From contig JAZNHT010000044.1 of the NCBI GenBank assembly GCA_045577175.1, positions 18,373 to 82,372 on the forward strand: a DNA stretch of 64,000 nucleotides. The letters are read 5' to 3'. Shown here in pieces: positions 25,512 to 33,578 of the stretch (within the stretch, counting starts at the first letter, position 1; the number at the start of each line of letters is the position of its first letter). Position numbers and translations under genes: made by a program. The notes beneath the pieces are model-generated. The model saw only the letters and a list, made by a program, of their open reading frames with translations. It was not told the origin of the DNA and ran no database searches. This stretch comes from SIG701 sp045577175. GTDB lineage: Bacteria; Bacillota; Clostridia; Oscillospirales; CAG-272.

Positions 25512-26780
25512 TTATGCGTTGATCTCACCGAGCAGAATCTCTGCGGCATCGGCGAGCGTGATTTCTTTCTGTGTGCCGTCTTCCATGTTGCGAAGCTGTG
25601 CCTTGCCGGACTCAATCTCGCTGTCGCCCAGAATGAGCGTCCGGCGCGCGCCGATCTTGTCGGCGTACTTCATCTGCGCCTTGAGAGAACGTGCCATAAT
25701 ATCGCACTCGGCGTAGATGCCCTTCGCACGCAAGTTCTGCGTGACGGTGAGTGCAACCGCCCGTGCGGCGTCACCCATCGGGGCGAGATAGACCTCGGGG
25801 CGCGGTGCGGCAGGCGGCGTGACACCGCTCTGCTCCATGGCGAGGATGAGGCGCGTCAGTCCCATACCGAAGCCGATGCCGGGCATGGACGGACCGCCGA
25901 GCTGTTCCATAAGACCGTCGTAGCGGCCGCCGCCGCAGACGGTGCTCTGTGCACCGATACCGCCGGCGATAAATTCAAAGACGGTGCGGGTGTAGTAATC
26001 CAGACCGCGAACGATGTGCGGATCGATCGTATACGCGATACCTGCGGCGTCGAGATAGCGGCGGAGTGCCGTCATGTGATCGGCGCAATCGGGACAGAGG
26101 TTATCGACCGTGGTCGGCGCCTCCGCGGCGAGTTTTGCACACGCCTCATTCTTGCAGTCGAGCACGCGAAGCGGATTCGTGTGAAGTCTCTGGCGGCACG
26201 TCTCGCAGAGCTTGTCCTCGTTCTCCTCAAAATAGGAGATCAGTCTGGCGCGGTACGCGGGACGGCAGTGCGGACAGCCGATGGAGTTGATGTGCAGAGA
26301 CACATCCTTGATGCCAAGCTCCTTGATAACCGTATCGGCAAGGGAGATCACGGTGAAATCCGCAGACGGATCGGCGGCACCGAACATCTCCGTACCGAAC
26401 TGGTAAAACTCGCGGCTTCTGCCTGCCTGCGGCTTCTCGTAGCGGAAGCAGCTGATGAGGTAGAAGAGCTTCAGCGGCATCGTGTCGGAGCACTTGCCGT
26501 TCTCCAAAACGGCGCGGACGACGGAAGCCGTCCCCTCGGGGCGAAGCGCAAACGTTCTGCCCTCTTTATCCTCGAAGGTGTACATCTCCTTCTGCACGAC
26601 GTCCGTTGTCTCACCGACGCCGCGGTGGAAGAGCCCGAGCTCCTCAAACGTAGGCGTGCGAATCTCGCCGAAGCCAAAGCGGCGCGCGACGTCACGCACG
26701 GTATCCTCAATATGATTCCAGATATACACGTCGGGCGTCATGATGTCCATGGTACCGCGCGGTTTTCTGATTTTTTCCAT
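25512..26780 (-). CDS. hisS: Histidyl-tRNA synthetase
   Basis: Charges tRNA(His). The 422-residue class II enzyme begins KIRKPRGTMDIMTPD and has motif 2 (SCFRYEKPQAGRSREFYQFG). The histidine-specific motifs VRGLDYYTRTVFEF and CGGGRYDGL are present, as is a C-terminal anticodon-binding domain. GGAGGTGC precedes ATG 26780. It is the first gene of the hisS-aspS-yqeG-M24 peptidase operon. Confidence 0.97.
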   Translation of the reverse strand: MEKIRKPRGTMDIMTPDVYIWNHIEDTVRDVARRFGFGEIRTPTFEELGLFHRGVGETTDVVQKEMYTFEDKEGRTFALRPEGTASVVRAVLENGKCSDTMPLKLFYLISCFRYEKPQAGRSREFYQFGTEMFGAADPSADFTVISLADTVIKELGIKDVSLHINSIGCPHCRPAYRARLISYFEENEDKLCETCRQRLHTNPLRVLDCKNEACAKLAAEAPTTVDNLCPDCADHMTALRRYLDAAGIAYTIDPHIVRGLDYYTRTVFEFIAGGIGAQSTVCGGGRYDGLMEQLGGPSMPGIGFGMGLTRLILAMEQSGVTPPAAPRPEVYLAPMGDAARAVALTVTQNLRAKGIYAECDIMARSLKAQMKYADKIGARRTLILGDSEIESGKAQLRNMEDGTQKEITLADAAEILLGEINA

Positions 26781-26833
26781 ATGCACCTCCGAAGAAAAGA
26801 AAATGTCAAATAAACATTCGTATACATTATAAT

Positions 26834-26862
26834 AGTATAGCAAAAAATGCGCCGCAAATCAA
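26834..26862 (-). promoter_or_regulatory. Sigma-A-type promoter of the hisS operon
   Basis: On the minus strand TTGATT and TATACT lie 17 bases apart, about 54 bases before hisS. The leader is too short for a T-box. Confidence 0.8.
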
Positions 26863-26913
26863 GAGGGACGCACAAATATCCGCACGATTTTGGAGGATTT
26901 TTCTTGCGCGGAC

Positions 26914-26948
26914 AAAAAAGCCCGACAGATTTTAAGGTCTGTCGGGGG
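26914..26948 (-). terminator. Intrinsic terminator of the GNAT gene
   Basis: On the minus strand CCCGACAGA pairs perfectly with TCTGTCGGG across an eight-base loop, followed by C and a run of six T. Confidence 0.92.
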
Positions 26949-26975
26949 GATTGATTCATTTTTGAAAAACTGCGG

Positions 26976-27536
26976 TTATCTCTGTTCCATCCATTCTGAT
27001 TTCAACAAACTGTACATACAGGCATCCACAATTCCTTTATTGCTCCAATCCGCTTGGCGAAGCGTTCCCTCATAGCGCAGTCCGCACTTTTGCATCACTT
27101 TTCCCGAATTCGGATTGTTCGGATCGTGCTGAGATTCTATCCGGTTTACGCCCACCTCTTCAAAGAAAAACGGAATGATTGCTTTGAACGCTTCGGTTGT
27201 AAATCCCCGATGCCACCATCGGCTGCCAATGCAATACCCAACATGAACCATATTGAGCTTCTCATTTTTCCCGACTACACTGATTGAGCCGATCGGTTCT
27301 CCGATTTCTTTCAGGACAATCGCCCACTGATAAAAATCCCGCTGTGCGTATTCTTCTGTCCATTCGCGCAGGACTGTTTCTGCCTCACGGATATCCGTCG
27401 CCGTCTTCCACCGCAGAAATTCCGTAACTTTCGCGTCACTTTCCCAATTTCGGAACATGGCTTCCGCATCACTCATAAAAAACGGACGAAGCACCAATCG
27501 TTCTGTTTCTATCGTTTTTGTTCCTTGATGATTCAC
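26976..27536 (-). CDS. GNAT acetyltransferase, RimJ/RimL-like
   Basis: A 186-residue N-acetyltransferase of the group that acetylates ribosomal protein N-termini or small amines. It begins with ETERLVLRPF and has the acetyl-CoA loop region around VGYCIGSRWWHRGFTTEA and the late NPNSGKVMQKCGLRYEG. The start is GTG 27536, fixed by GGGAGG five bases upstream. It appears monocistronic. The substrate cannot be read from sequence. Confidence 0.88.
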   Translation of the reverse strand: MNHQGTKTIETERLVLRPFFMSDAEAMFRNWESDAKVTEFLRWKTATDIREAETVLREWTEEYAQRDFYQWAIVLKEIGEPIGSISVVGKNEKLNMVHVGYCIGSRWWHRGFTTEAFKAIIPFFFEEVGVNRIESQHDPNNPNSGKVMQKCGLRYEGTLRQADWSNKGIVDACMYSLLKSEWMEQR

Positions 27537-27588
27537 TCTGACCTCCCGGGATTTCCCCCTCAGTTTTACGTTTTTTCGCTTTCACTCT

Positions 27589-28077
27589 CTATTCATCTGC
27601 ATACAGCTCATCATAACGCCACCGTTTCGAATTGTCGCGGATGTACCGCAGATGCTCCTCGTAATCCTCACGGTCGCGGATGATGCGGTCATAGAAGGAG
27701 CGTTGCCAAATTTGCCCGTCAAACGGAGGCAAAATCCCGTCCTTCACCATTTTTGTGTATTCAACAGTAGAATACCTCTTAAACGATTGAACGATAGTCG
27801 AGATCGTAGGGGCGGATTCCATATCCACCCGTAATATCGTTATGATCGCATGAAAATGATTTGGCATAACGACATACATGGGAGACTCAACGCCCTCATA
27901 TCGTTCTATCGTTTCAACAAATGTTCTTTCCACCATGCGGGCGGATATGGAATCCGCCCCTACGGGTGCAAACAACGGCGCTCTGTCTTTCGTACAGATT
28001 GTAATAAAATATGCACCGTTTCGGCTGTAATCAAAACCTTGCAGCCTTGGCGTTTTTCTTTTCGGTAACTCTTCCAT
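27589..28077 (-). CDS. REP-associated tyrosine transposase-like protein (RAYT)
   Basis: A 162-residue Y1/HUH-type single-strand transposase relative. It has the N-terminal RKTPRLQGFDYSRNGAYFITICT, the histidine motif PNHFH in mid-protein, WQRSFYDRIIRDREDYEEHL and a final YIRDN with a candidate catalytic tyrosine. Unlike IS200 elements it is a single gene without visible transposon ends, as in RAYTs, which mobilise REP palindromes. Two REP-like palindromes in opposite orientation lie inside its own frame (27806-27830 and 27937-27966). They code for the loops around VGADSISARM and RVDMESAPT. The ribosome site before ATG 28077 is poor. Confidence 0.85.
   Translation of the reverse strand: MEELPKRKTPRLQGFDYSRNGAYFITICTKDRAPLFAPVGADSISARMVERTFVETIERYEGVESPMYVVMPNHFHAIITILRVDMESAPTISTIVQSFKRYSTVEYTKMVKDGILPPFDGQIWQRSFYDRIIRDREDYEEHLRYIRDNSKRWRYDELYADE
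27806..27830 (-). repeat. REP-like palindrome inside the RAYT gene, copy 1
   Basis: On the plus strand the copy begins GTAGGGGCGGATTCC and ends ATATCCACCC. It is the reverse complement, with one change, of the core of copy 2 at 27937-27966. Confidence 0.8.
27937..27966 (+). repeat. REP-like palindrome inside the RAYT gene, copy 2
   Basis: The copy reads GGGCGGATATGG then AATCCGCCCCTAC. It can form a hairpin by itself and also pairs with copy 1 lying 106 bases away, so the two form a REP doublet. Confidence 0.8.
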
Positions 28078-28094
28078 CCCCGCGCCCCTGTCAC

Positions 28095-28126
28095 AAAAAT
28101 CGGCAGAGGAAAATCCCCTGCCGATT
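28095..28126 (-). terminator. Intrinsic terminator of ackA
   Basis: On the minus strand AATCGGCAGGGGA pairs with TCCTCTGCCGATT, with one G-U pair, and runs into T residues just after the ackA stop. Confidence 0.9.
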
Positions 28127-28138
28127 CGGATGTGCTTC

Positions 28139-29335
28139 TTATTTTACAAGCTCCATGGTGTCCTTGGCGATCATGAGTTCCTCGTTGGTCGGGATCATGA
28201 GCATCTTGACCTTCGCGTTCGGAGTGGACAGATCGTACTCCTTGGAGGTGCGCTTTGCCTCTGCGTTTACTGCGGGATCGATCTCCACGCCGATGAACGC
28301 GAGCTTCTCGGCAACACGTGCGCGATACTGCGGATTGTTCTCGCCGATACCGCCGGTGAATACGATCGCGTCAACGCCGCCCATAGCTGCTGCGTAGCCG
28401 CCGATCAGCTTCGTGAGCTGGTGGCAGAGCATGTTCTCGATGAGCTGGTAGCGTGCATTGCCTGCCTTCGCCCCCTCTTCGATGTCACGGTTGTCGCTCG
28501 TAACCTGGGAAACGCCGAGGATACCGGACTTCTTGTTCATGATCGTGTCGATCTCATCGGGCATGAGGTTCTCCTTCTTCATGAGAAGCGGAACGATTGC
28601 CGGATCGATGGAGCCGCAGCGCGTACCCATCATGATACCCTCAAGAGGCGTAAGACCCATGGAAGTATCAAAGCACTTGCCCGCGTCAACGGCTGCAAGG
28701 GAGGAGCCGTTGCCGAGGTGGCAGGTGACGATCTTCGCGTCGGTACGGCCGAGCATAGCGGCAGCGCGCATGCTGACGTAGCGGTGGGAGGTACCGTGGA
28801 AGCCGTAGCGGCGGATGCGGTACTTCTCGTAGTACTCATACGGCAGAGCGTAGAGGTATGCGTAATCGGGCATCGTCTGATGGAAGCCGGTGTCAAACAC
28901 AGCGACCTGCGGTACGCCGGGCATCATAGCCTCGCACGCGCGGATACCGGTGAGGTTGTGGGGATTGTGAAGCGGACCGAGCTCGCAGCACTCCTCAATC
29001 GCTGCGATAACGTTCTCGTCAACGATAACGGAGCCGGAGAACTTCTCGCCGCCGTGGAGCACGCGATGACCGACTGCGGAAATCTCGGAGAGAGACTCGA
29101 GCACACCGTTCTCCTTGGAAACGAGGGTGTCGAGAACGAGCTTGACAGCCTCCTTGTGGTTTGCCATCTGGATCTCGATCTTGTAATCGTCGCGACCGTC
29201 CACCTTGTGCTTGAAATTGCCGCCTGCGATACCGATACGGTCGCACATACCCTTTGCGAGCACGCTGTCGGTGTCCATGTCAAACAGCTGATACTTGATG
29301 GAGGAGCTGCCGGCGTTGATAACCAGAATCTTCAT
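28139..29335 (-). CDS. ackA: Acetate kinase
   Basis: Interconverts acetyl phosphate and ADP with acetate and ATP, the substrate-level phosphorylation step of acetate fermentation. The 398-residue protein begins KILVINAGSSSIKYQLF and has VGHRVLHGGEKF, FDTGFHQTMP, RRYGFHGTSHRYV and CHLGNGSS, all in family order. ATG 29335 follows AAGGATGG. It is monocistronic with a strong promoter and its own terminator. No phosphotransacetylase gene lies nearby. Confidence 0.97.
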   Translation of the reverse strand: MKILVINAGSSSIKYQLFDMDTDSVLAKGMCDRIGIAGGNFKHKVDGRDDYKIEIQMANHKEAVKLVLDTLVSKENGVLESLSEISAVGHRVLHGGEKFSGSVIVDENVIAAIEECCELGPLHNPHNLTGIRACEAMMPGVPQVAVFDTGFHQTMPDYAYLYALPYEYYEKYRIRRYGFHGTSHRYVSMRAAAMLGRTDAKIVTCHLGNGSSLAAVDAGKCFDTSMGLTPLEGIMMGTRCGSIDPAIVPLLMKKENLMPDEIDTIMNKKSGILGVSQVTSDNRDIEEGAKAGNARYQLIENMLCHQLTKLIGGYAAAMGGVDAIVFTGGIGENNPQYRARVAEKLAFIGVEIDPAVNAEAKRTSKEYDLSTPNAKVKMLMIPTNEELMIAKDTMELVK

Positions 29336-29398
29336 TGTAAAAACCATCCTTTATTATGTGATAAAAGTGAAATGTTTGTGAAAAGCACACTTTTTACC

Positions 29399-29427
29399 AT
29401 TATAGCACCGCGCGCGGAAATTGTCAA
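29399..29427 (-). promoter_or_regulatory. Consensus sigma-A-type promoter of ackA
   Basis: On the minus strand TTGACA and TATAAT, both perfect, are separated by 17 bases, 63 bases upstream of ackA. Confidence 0.93.
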
Positions 29428-29457
29428 GGCACACGGCACAATTCCCGTGCAAATCCT

Positions 29458-29487
29458 GCATAAATCCCGTCCGTTTGGGGAAGAATG
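29458..29487 (+). promoter_or_regulatory. Sigma-F-type promoter candidate of spoIIR
   Basis: GCATA (29458-29462), 15 bases, then GGGAAGAATG (29478-29487) fits the Bacillus sigma-F pattern GYWTA-N15-GGNNANANT. It lies 32 bases before the spoIIR start. spoIIR is a sigma-F gene in Bacillus subtilis. Confidence 0.65.
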
Positions 29488-29519
29488 ATGCATCCCACAA
29501 ACGGCGGAGGTTGTTTTTT

Positions 29520-30107
29520 ATGAAAATCATGGCATGGATCACGGCATCGTTTCTGGCGGCATATTTGCTGCTCTCCTGCTTTCCCCTTTCCGGGGAGGAG
29601 GCAATCTACGACAACATGATCCGGCTGCACGTCATCGCCCGGTCGGACAGCGCGGAAGATCAGGCAGAAAAGCTCCGCGTGCGCGATGCGATCCTCGCCT
29701 GTCTCGGCGAAGCGATGGAAGAAAGCACGGACTTTGACACGGCACGCGCCGCCGTCACGGAGATGATTCCGTCAATCGAAGAGGCGGCACGGGCAGTGAC
29801 AGGCGCGCCGGTGACGGTAACGCTCGGCAAAGAGACGTATCCCGTACGTCAGTACGAGGGATTCACCCTGCCGGCGGGGGAGTACACGTCGCTTCTCGTA
29901 ATCCTCGGCGAGGGAGATGGGCAAAACTGGTGGTGCGTGCTCTTTCCGAATCTCTGCACGGCACGCGCGACGAAGGACACGTTTTACGAGGATTTCATCG
30001 CGGCAGGATTCACGCCGGAGCAGTACAGGATTATCAAAAACGAAAGCGGCGTGAAGTACAAAATCCGATTCAAAATCCTCGAGATTCTGAGCGGATGGGG
30101 GAAGTGA
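29520..30107 (+). CDS. spoIIR: Stage II sporulation protein R
   Basis: Forespore-made secreted signal that activates the SpoIIGA protease, which then processes pro-sigma-E in the mother cell. The 195-residue protein has an N-terminal hydrophobic export segment (about 4-20). The family core follows: IYDNMIRLHVIARSDSAEDQAEKLRVRDA, then PAGEYTSLLVILGEGDGQNWWCVLFPNLC. The last phrase is a signature of SpoIIR. GGAGG lies nine bases before ATG 29520; a longer in-frame start upstream would be outside the likely transcript. It is monocistronic, divergent from ackA. The gene marks the organism as an endospore former. Confidence 0.94.
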   Translation: MKIMAWITASFLAAYLLLSCFPLSGEEAIYDNMIRLHVIARSDSAEDQAEKLRVRDAILACLGEAMEESTDFDTARAAVTEMIPSIEEAARAVTGAPVTVTLGKETYPVRQYEGFTLPAGEYTSLLVILGEGDGQNWWCVLFPNLCTARATKDTFYEDFIAAGFTPEQYRIIKNESGVKYKIRFKILEILSGWGK

Positions 30108-30150
30108 AAAGGAGAGGCTTTGCAAGCCTTCTTTTACAGATGTTTATAAA

Positions 30151-30184
30151 AAACGACAGAGGTGTTGTTCCTCTGCCGTTTTTG
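30151..30184 (+). terminator. Intrinsic terminator of spoIIR
   Basis: AAACGACAGAGG and CCTCTGCCGTTT pair with one mismatch around TGTTGTT, followed by T residues, 44 bases past the spoIIR stop. Confidence 0.85.
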
Positions 30185-30193
30185 TGATATAAT
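30165..30193 (+). promoter_or_regulatory. Promoter overlapping the spoIIR terminator
   Basis: TTGTTC (30165-30170) and TATAAT (30188-30193) are 17 bases apart. It would transcribe the REP-like cluster and the orphan gene at 30437. Confidence 0.6.
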
Positions 30194-30205
30194 TAGATTA
30201 GTACC

Positions 30206-30346
30206 GTAGGGCGGGGGCTTGCTCCCGCCGCGATGTAGTAAGGGAGCATTCCAGATGCTCCCGCCACAAAACAGGCAGATATAGAATCCACCATACGATA
30301 CAAAGATTTTCGATAACAAGACGGCGGGAGCAAGCCCCCGCCCTAC
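30206..30346. repeat. REP-like cluster: inverted pair around a third palindrome
   Basis: A 25-base unit at 30206-30230, beginning GTAGGGCGGGGGCTTG, recurs as a perfect reverse complement at 30322-30346. Between them GGGAGCAT and ATGCTCCC (30242-30262) form another hairpin. The layout is a REP doublet of the kind RAYT proteins act on, and the shared GTAGGG-GCGG start links it to the copies in the RAYT gene at 27589. It fills most of the 329-base gap after spoIIR. Confidence 0.82.
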
Positions 30347-30436
30347 AATTATGGGTATGGTCTTCGCTTGTATACGTTTGTAACACAAAAGCAAAACTTG
30401 CGATAAAAAAGACCATGTATAAAACGAGGTGAACGC

Positions 30437-30886
30437 ATGCACCGGGAAAGTTACACTTTGATAGTTGAAACTCCAAATGGGGATATTAAATTAGAGGTTA
30501 ATCGCTCGGTTATTCATGAAGGCGAAGAAAATATGAGTGTCACTCTTGTGGTAACGTTTCAAGGGAACACGAATTCTTATCAAGCTGAAACAACCGAAGA
30601 TGCTTTGATGTTTCTTGCCAACAGTTTACCCGAAAACTGGCACATAAAATCTTGTCTATCCTGTCGCTTTGGGCATTTCTGCCCGGCAGGCGATTATGAT
30701 AATGAACTGTTTTGCGTGACAGATTTTGAACCGAAAACCAAAAGTGATTTATGGCACGTTACGGAAAACGATATTGAACGAAAAAACAGAAGCCGCACTC
30801 TGTTCGAGTGCTGTCAACACTATAAAAAACAATCCGAAGATTATTTTACATATAGCGACTATCTGCACAAGATCCAATCCAAGTAA
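30437..30886 (+). CDS. Hypothetical protein, AT-rich
   Basis: Not recognised. A 149-residue soluble protein with a beta-rich first half (YTLIVETPNGDIKLEVNRSV) and a cysteine patch, CLSCRFGHFCPAGDYDNELFC, at about residues 74-94, which could bind metal. It has no signal peptide or membrane segment. Codon use is clearly more AT-rich than that of its neighbours, and it sits right after a REP-like cluster, so recent acquisition is plausible. The start has a weak GAGGTG site. It is followed by a strong terminator. Confidence 0.7.
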   Translation: MHRESYTLIVETPNGDIKLEVNRSVIHEGEENMSVTLVVTFQGNTNSYQAETTEDALMFLANSLPENWHIKSCLSCRFGHFCPAGDYDNELFCVTDFEPKTKSDLWHVTENDIERKNRSRTLFECCQHYKKQSEDYFTYSDYLHKIQSK

Positions 30887-30892
30887 TACTAT

Positions 30893-30927
30893 ATCCCCGA
30901 CAGAATTTTGAACTGCCGGGGATTTTC
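30893..30927. terminator. Terminator between convergent genes
   Basis: ATCCCCG-A-CAG and CTG-C-CGGGGAT form a stem with one mismatch. T-rich sequence follows on the plus side. It serves the orphan gene and may also serve the folT-folC-lipoprotein operon. Confidence 0.8.
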
Positions 30928-30957
30928 GCTTTATTGAGAAGAAGCCTTATCCTCTTT

Positions 30958-31626
30958 TTATTCCTTCACGGTAAGCTCGCTGAAATACATCGTGCCGTCC
31001 TCGCGGCAGATGATGAGTGCGCAGTATGTCGGCGAGGTGATCTCCCCGAGCGTATTTTGGAAATACAGTCTGTACGTCCGCTCCGTTTCCTCCAACCGAA
31101 GAACGGTCGTGACAACCTCGCTGTGCAGGACAGGTGCCGCCGTCGTATACGCATCCACCTTTTCGAGATACGTAAACAGCTCGCCGTCACCGTTTGTAAT
31201 CCGTTCTCTGCCGCCGAACGTGGCGTAGATCACTTTCTCAAAATCCGCCGCGGGGATCAGGACGGTGAGCTGCATCTGCGGATACGCCTCCGCCGCCTTT
31301 TCCAGAAGTGCCGCGTTGCCCGCGTACTGCGCATAGCTCTCACGGAGCATATAGCTCAAAACGGCGTCACGGCAGACGTCCGACGCCTCCTTCGTCCCCG
31401 AAAACGGTGTCAGGAGCGGCGAAAGCACCGTCAGCGCGCGCGTCATTTCCGAAAGCTCAATCGCAATCTCACTATCCGCCTGATACGTGCGGATGACCGA
31501 TTCGCCCCTGTAATCGTGCGTATCGAAGCCCAGACGCATCATGATTCCCTCCGCACAGGAGGAAAGCATCAGCGTCTGCGCGATCAAAACAAACAGGAGG
31601 ACTGCACGGAAAACGGATTTTTTCAT
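30958..31626 (-). CDS. Hypothetical lipoprotein
   Basis: A 222-residue protein with a signal peptide ending in the lipobox LSSC at residues 21-24, so the mature protein should be attached to the outer face of the membrane. The rest (RLGFDTHDYRGESVIRTYQ, then ATFGGRERITNGDGELFTYL) is not a family I can name. It looks compact, mixed alpha and beta, with two further cysteines. GGAGG lies well placed before ATG 31626. It follows folC by 28 bases and is probably the last gene of that operon, but nothing links it to folate. Confidence 0.75.
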   Translation of the reverse strand: MKKSVFRAVLLFVLIAQTLMLSSCAEGIMMRLGFDTHDYRGESVIRTYQADSEIAIELSEMTRALTVLSPLLTPFSGTKEASDVCRDAVLSYMLRESYAQYAGNAALLEKAAEAYPQMQLTVLIPAADFEKVIYATFGGRERITNGDGELFTYLEKVDAYTTAAPVLHSEVVTTVLRLEETERTYRLYFQNTLGEITSPTYCALIICREDGTMYFSELTVKE

Positions 31627-31654
31627 AACAGCACCTCCTTTTGTAAATATAAAA

Positions 31655-32941
31655 TCAATTCGCGGAGCCGGTGTGTTTTTTCACCTCTGCCGCCACGTCC
31701 GCGTACATATACAGCGATCCGAAAATGAGCAGCGGACGGCGGTTTTCACGCGCGTCCTCTATGGCATCACGCACGCCCTCCGCAATGCTTGCACAGGCGA
31801 TTGCCTCCACACCGCACGCACGGTATACATCCGCGTATGCAGAGGCATCCAGTGCCCGGGGAACATTTGGCGTCACGGTATACACACGGGCGATATGCGG
31901 TGAGGCGATCTCCGCCACCGTTTCGTAATCCTTGTCCGCCATGACACCTGTCAGCGCAGTCAGCTTCTGACCGGGGAAATACTGCGCCGCACCGGCAAAC
32001 AAAGCGGCAACACCGCCCGGGTTATGTCCGCCGTCATAAATCACGATCGGATCCCGTGCCAACAGCTCAAACCGAGCCGCCCACCGCGCGGACAAAAGTC
32101 CTGCGCAAAGGGCATCCTCGGATATTGTCCATCCGTTCTCCCGAAGAATCTCCACCGCGCAAATCACCGCCGAAGCGTTTCTCGGCTGATATTCTCCTGC
32201 CAGAGACACGCGGTACGAGTGCCCCCCACCGTAAGAAAACAGGCTTCCGTAAACAGAGGACTCCGCCACGCGAAGCGTTTCGTAGGACGGACGGAACACA
32301 TCCGTCCCCTTCTCCGCCGCCGTCTGTGCGATCACGCCGTATGCGGTCTCATCCGTACCGGCAAAAAGAACGGGAACGCCTTCTTTTATAATACCCGCTT
32401 TTTCCTTGGCGATTTCCGCAACCGTATTTCCGAGCACCGCCGTATGATCGAGCGAAATCTCCATAATCACGGAAAGCACCGCGCTGCGGATCACGTTTGT
32501 CGAATCCAGTCTGCCGCCCATGCCTGCCTCCAAAACGACAATATCGCACTTCTGACGGGCAAAATACGCAAACGCGATCGCCGTAATCAGTTCAAATTCG
32601 GTCGGCGCGTCCTCCATCGTATCGGCAAACCGCTTTACATACGACGTCGCTTCGGCAAGTGCTTCATCCGATATATTCTCCCCGTTCACGCGAATCCGTT
32701 CATTGAAATCACGGACGAACGGAGAGGTGAACAGCCCGACCTTGTACCCGGCTGAGTGCAAAACCTCCGAAAGCATGCAGCAGAACGAGCCCTTTCCGTT
32801 CGTGCCCGCCACGTGCACAAAGCGCAGAGAATCCTCGGGATGTCCCATTTTTTCGCAAAGCTCCGCAATACGGGAAAGACCGGGACGGCTTCCCTTCCAC
32901 GAAACGCTGTGTATATACTGAAGTGCTTCACTGTATGTCAT
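31655..32941 (-). CDS. folC: Folylpolyglutamate synthase/dihydrofolate synthase
   Basis: Adds glutamate to dihydropteroate and to reduced folates, so that they are kept in the cell and bind enzymes well. The 428-residue Mur-ligase-like protein has the P-loop VAGTNGKGS near residue 44, the EVGMGGR-like motif as LEAGMGGRLDSTN, the SLDHTAVLGNT segment with catalytic His and the C-terminal DGGHNP motif. GGAGGG precedes the start. It lies 18 bases after folT, so uptake and retention of folate are encoded together behind the riboswitch. Confidence 0.94.
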   Translation of the reverse strand: MTYSEALQYIHSVSWKGSRPGLSRIAELCEKMGHPEDSLRFVHVAGTNGKGSFCCMLSEVLHSAGYKVGLFTSPFVRDFNERIRVNGENISDEALAEATSYVKRFADTMEDAPTEFELITAIAFAYFARQKCDIVVLEAGMGGRLDSTNVIRSAVLSVIMEISLDHTAVLGNTVAEIAKEKAGIIKEGVPVLFAGTDETAYGVIAQTAAEKGTDVFRPSYETLRVAESSVYGSLFSYGGGHSYRVSLAGEYQPRNASAVICAVEILRENGWTISEDALCAGLLSARWAARFELLARDPIVIYDGGHNPGGVAALFAGAAQYFPGQKLTALTGVMADKDYETVAEIASPHIARVYTVTPNVPRALDASAYADVYRACGVEAIACASIAEGVRDAIEDARENRRPLLIFGSLYMYADVAAEVKKHTGSAN

Positions 32942-32959
32942 TTCCGTTCCCTCCGTCGA

Positions 32960-33523
32960 TCAGTCTTGACCGAAAAAGCTCACATCCGAAAGGCGGAGCA
33001 CAAACCGTCTGATTTCCGATTTTTTCATCAAAAGATGAATGATTATGACCTCAACCGTGCATGCCAGCGCACTGCACACAAGTCCGATCGCCATGCCGTA
33101 CCACGGCATCCCGAAATACAGCATCTTGCCGATCGATTTGATAATCACCTGTCCCAGAAGATGTGCGCTCGCCGCAGACAAAACGTACCGACGAAGCCCG
33201 TCTGTCTTCACAACATATTTTGCCATCAGACCGGATGTCGCGCCCACACAGGCGGCTCCCAGCGCAATCACGGGATTGACCGCGGGATTGGCAGAAAGAA
33301 GACAACTGATAATATCGACGGCAACGCCGACCAGAATCCCCGCGCCGGGTCCGAAAAAGATTCCGGCAAAAATGACACCGATATTCTCCAGTGTAAAGCG
33401 GTAATACACCGCCACCGTGAACAGATTTTTACAGACAATGCCGACCACAACCGAAGCCGCCGTCAGCATGGCGAGCAGGGTAATCAGCATCACTTTTCCG
33501 TGACCGTTACTGTTTTTTTGCAT
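32960..33523 (-). CDS. folT: Folate ECF transporter S component
   Basis: Membrane substrate-binding subunit that captures folate for an energy-coupling-factor transporter; the shared EcfAA'T module is not in this window. The 187-residue protein has about six membrane segments and the FolT-like core ALSVVVGIVCK to YYRFTLENIGVIFAGIFFGPGAGILVGVAVDII, shown here in pieces (YRFTLENIG, FGPGAGILVG). ATG 33523 is set by GGAGGTG; six residues upstream are not needed. The tetrahydrofolate riboswitch in its leader and folC downstream both support folate as the substrate. Confidence 0.92.
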   Translation of the reverse strand: MQKNSNGHGKVMLITLLAMLTAASVVVGIVCKNLFTVAVYYRFTLENIGVIFAGIFFGPGAGILVGVAVDIISCLLSANPAVNPVIALGAACVGATSGLMAKYVVKTDGLRRYVLSAASAHLLGQVIIKSIGKMLYFGMPWYGMAIGLVCSALACTVEVIIIHLLMKKSEIRRFVLRLSDVSFFGQD

Positions 33524-33578
33524 AGTACACCTCCGAATCATTTTTTGCTATTGCTCACGAAGATATACTTGCCTGGGC

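Noticed and set aside
26781..26860. T-box or other leader control of hisS
   Set aside because: Only about 50 bases separate the promoter and start codon, too short for a T-box, and no GGTGG-type motif is present.
27589..28077. Complete IS200/IS605 insertion sequence
   Set aside because: There is no tnpB, no left or right end hairpin pair outside the gene and no target site. The protein fits the single-gene RAYT group better.
30134..30442. Minus-strand frame of 102 codons across the REP-like cluster
   Set aside because: Its residues are dictated by the palindromes (GRGLAPAVLL, GGSKPPPYG) and appear wherever such repeats are read through. It has no ribosome site.
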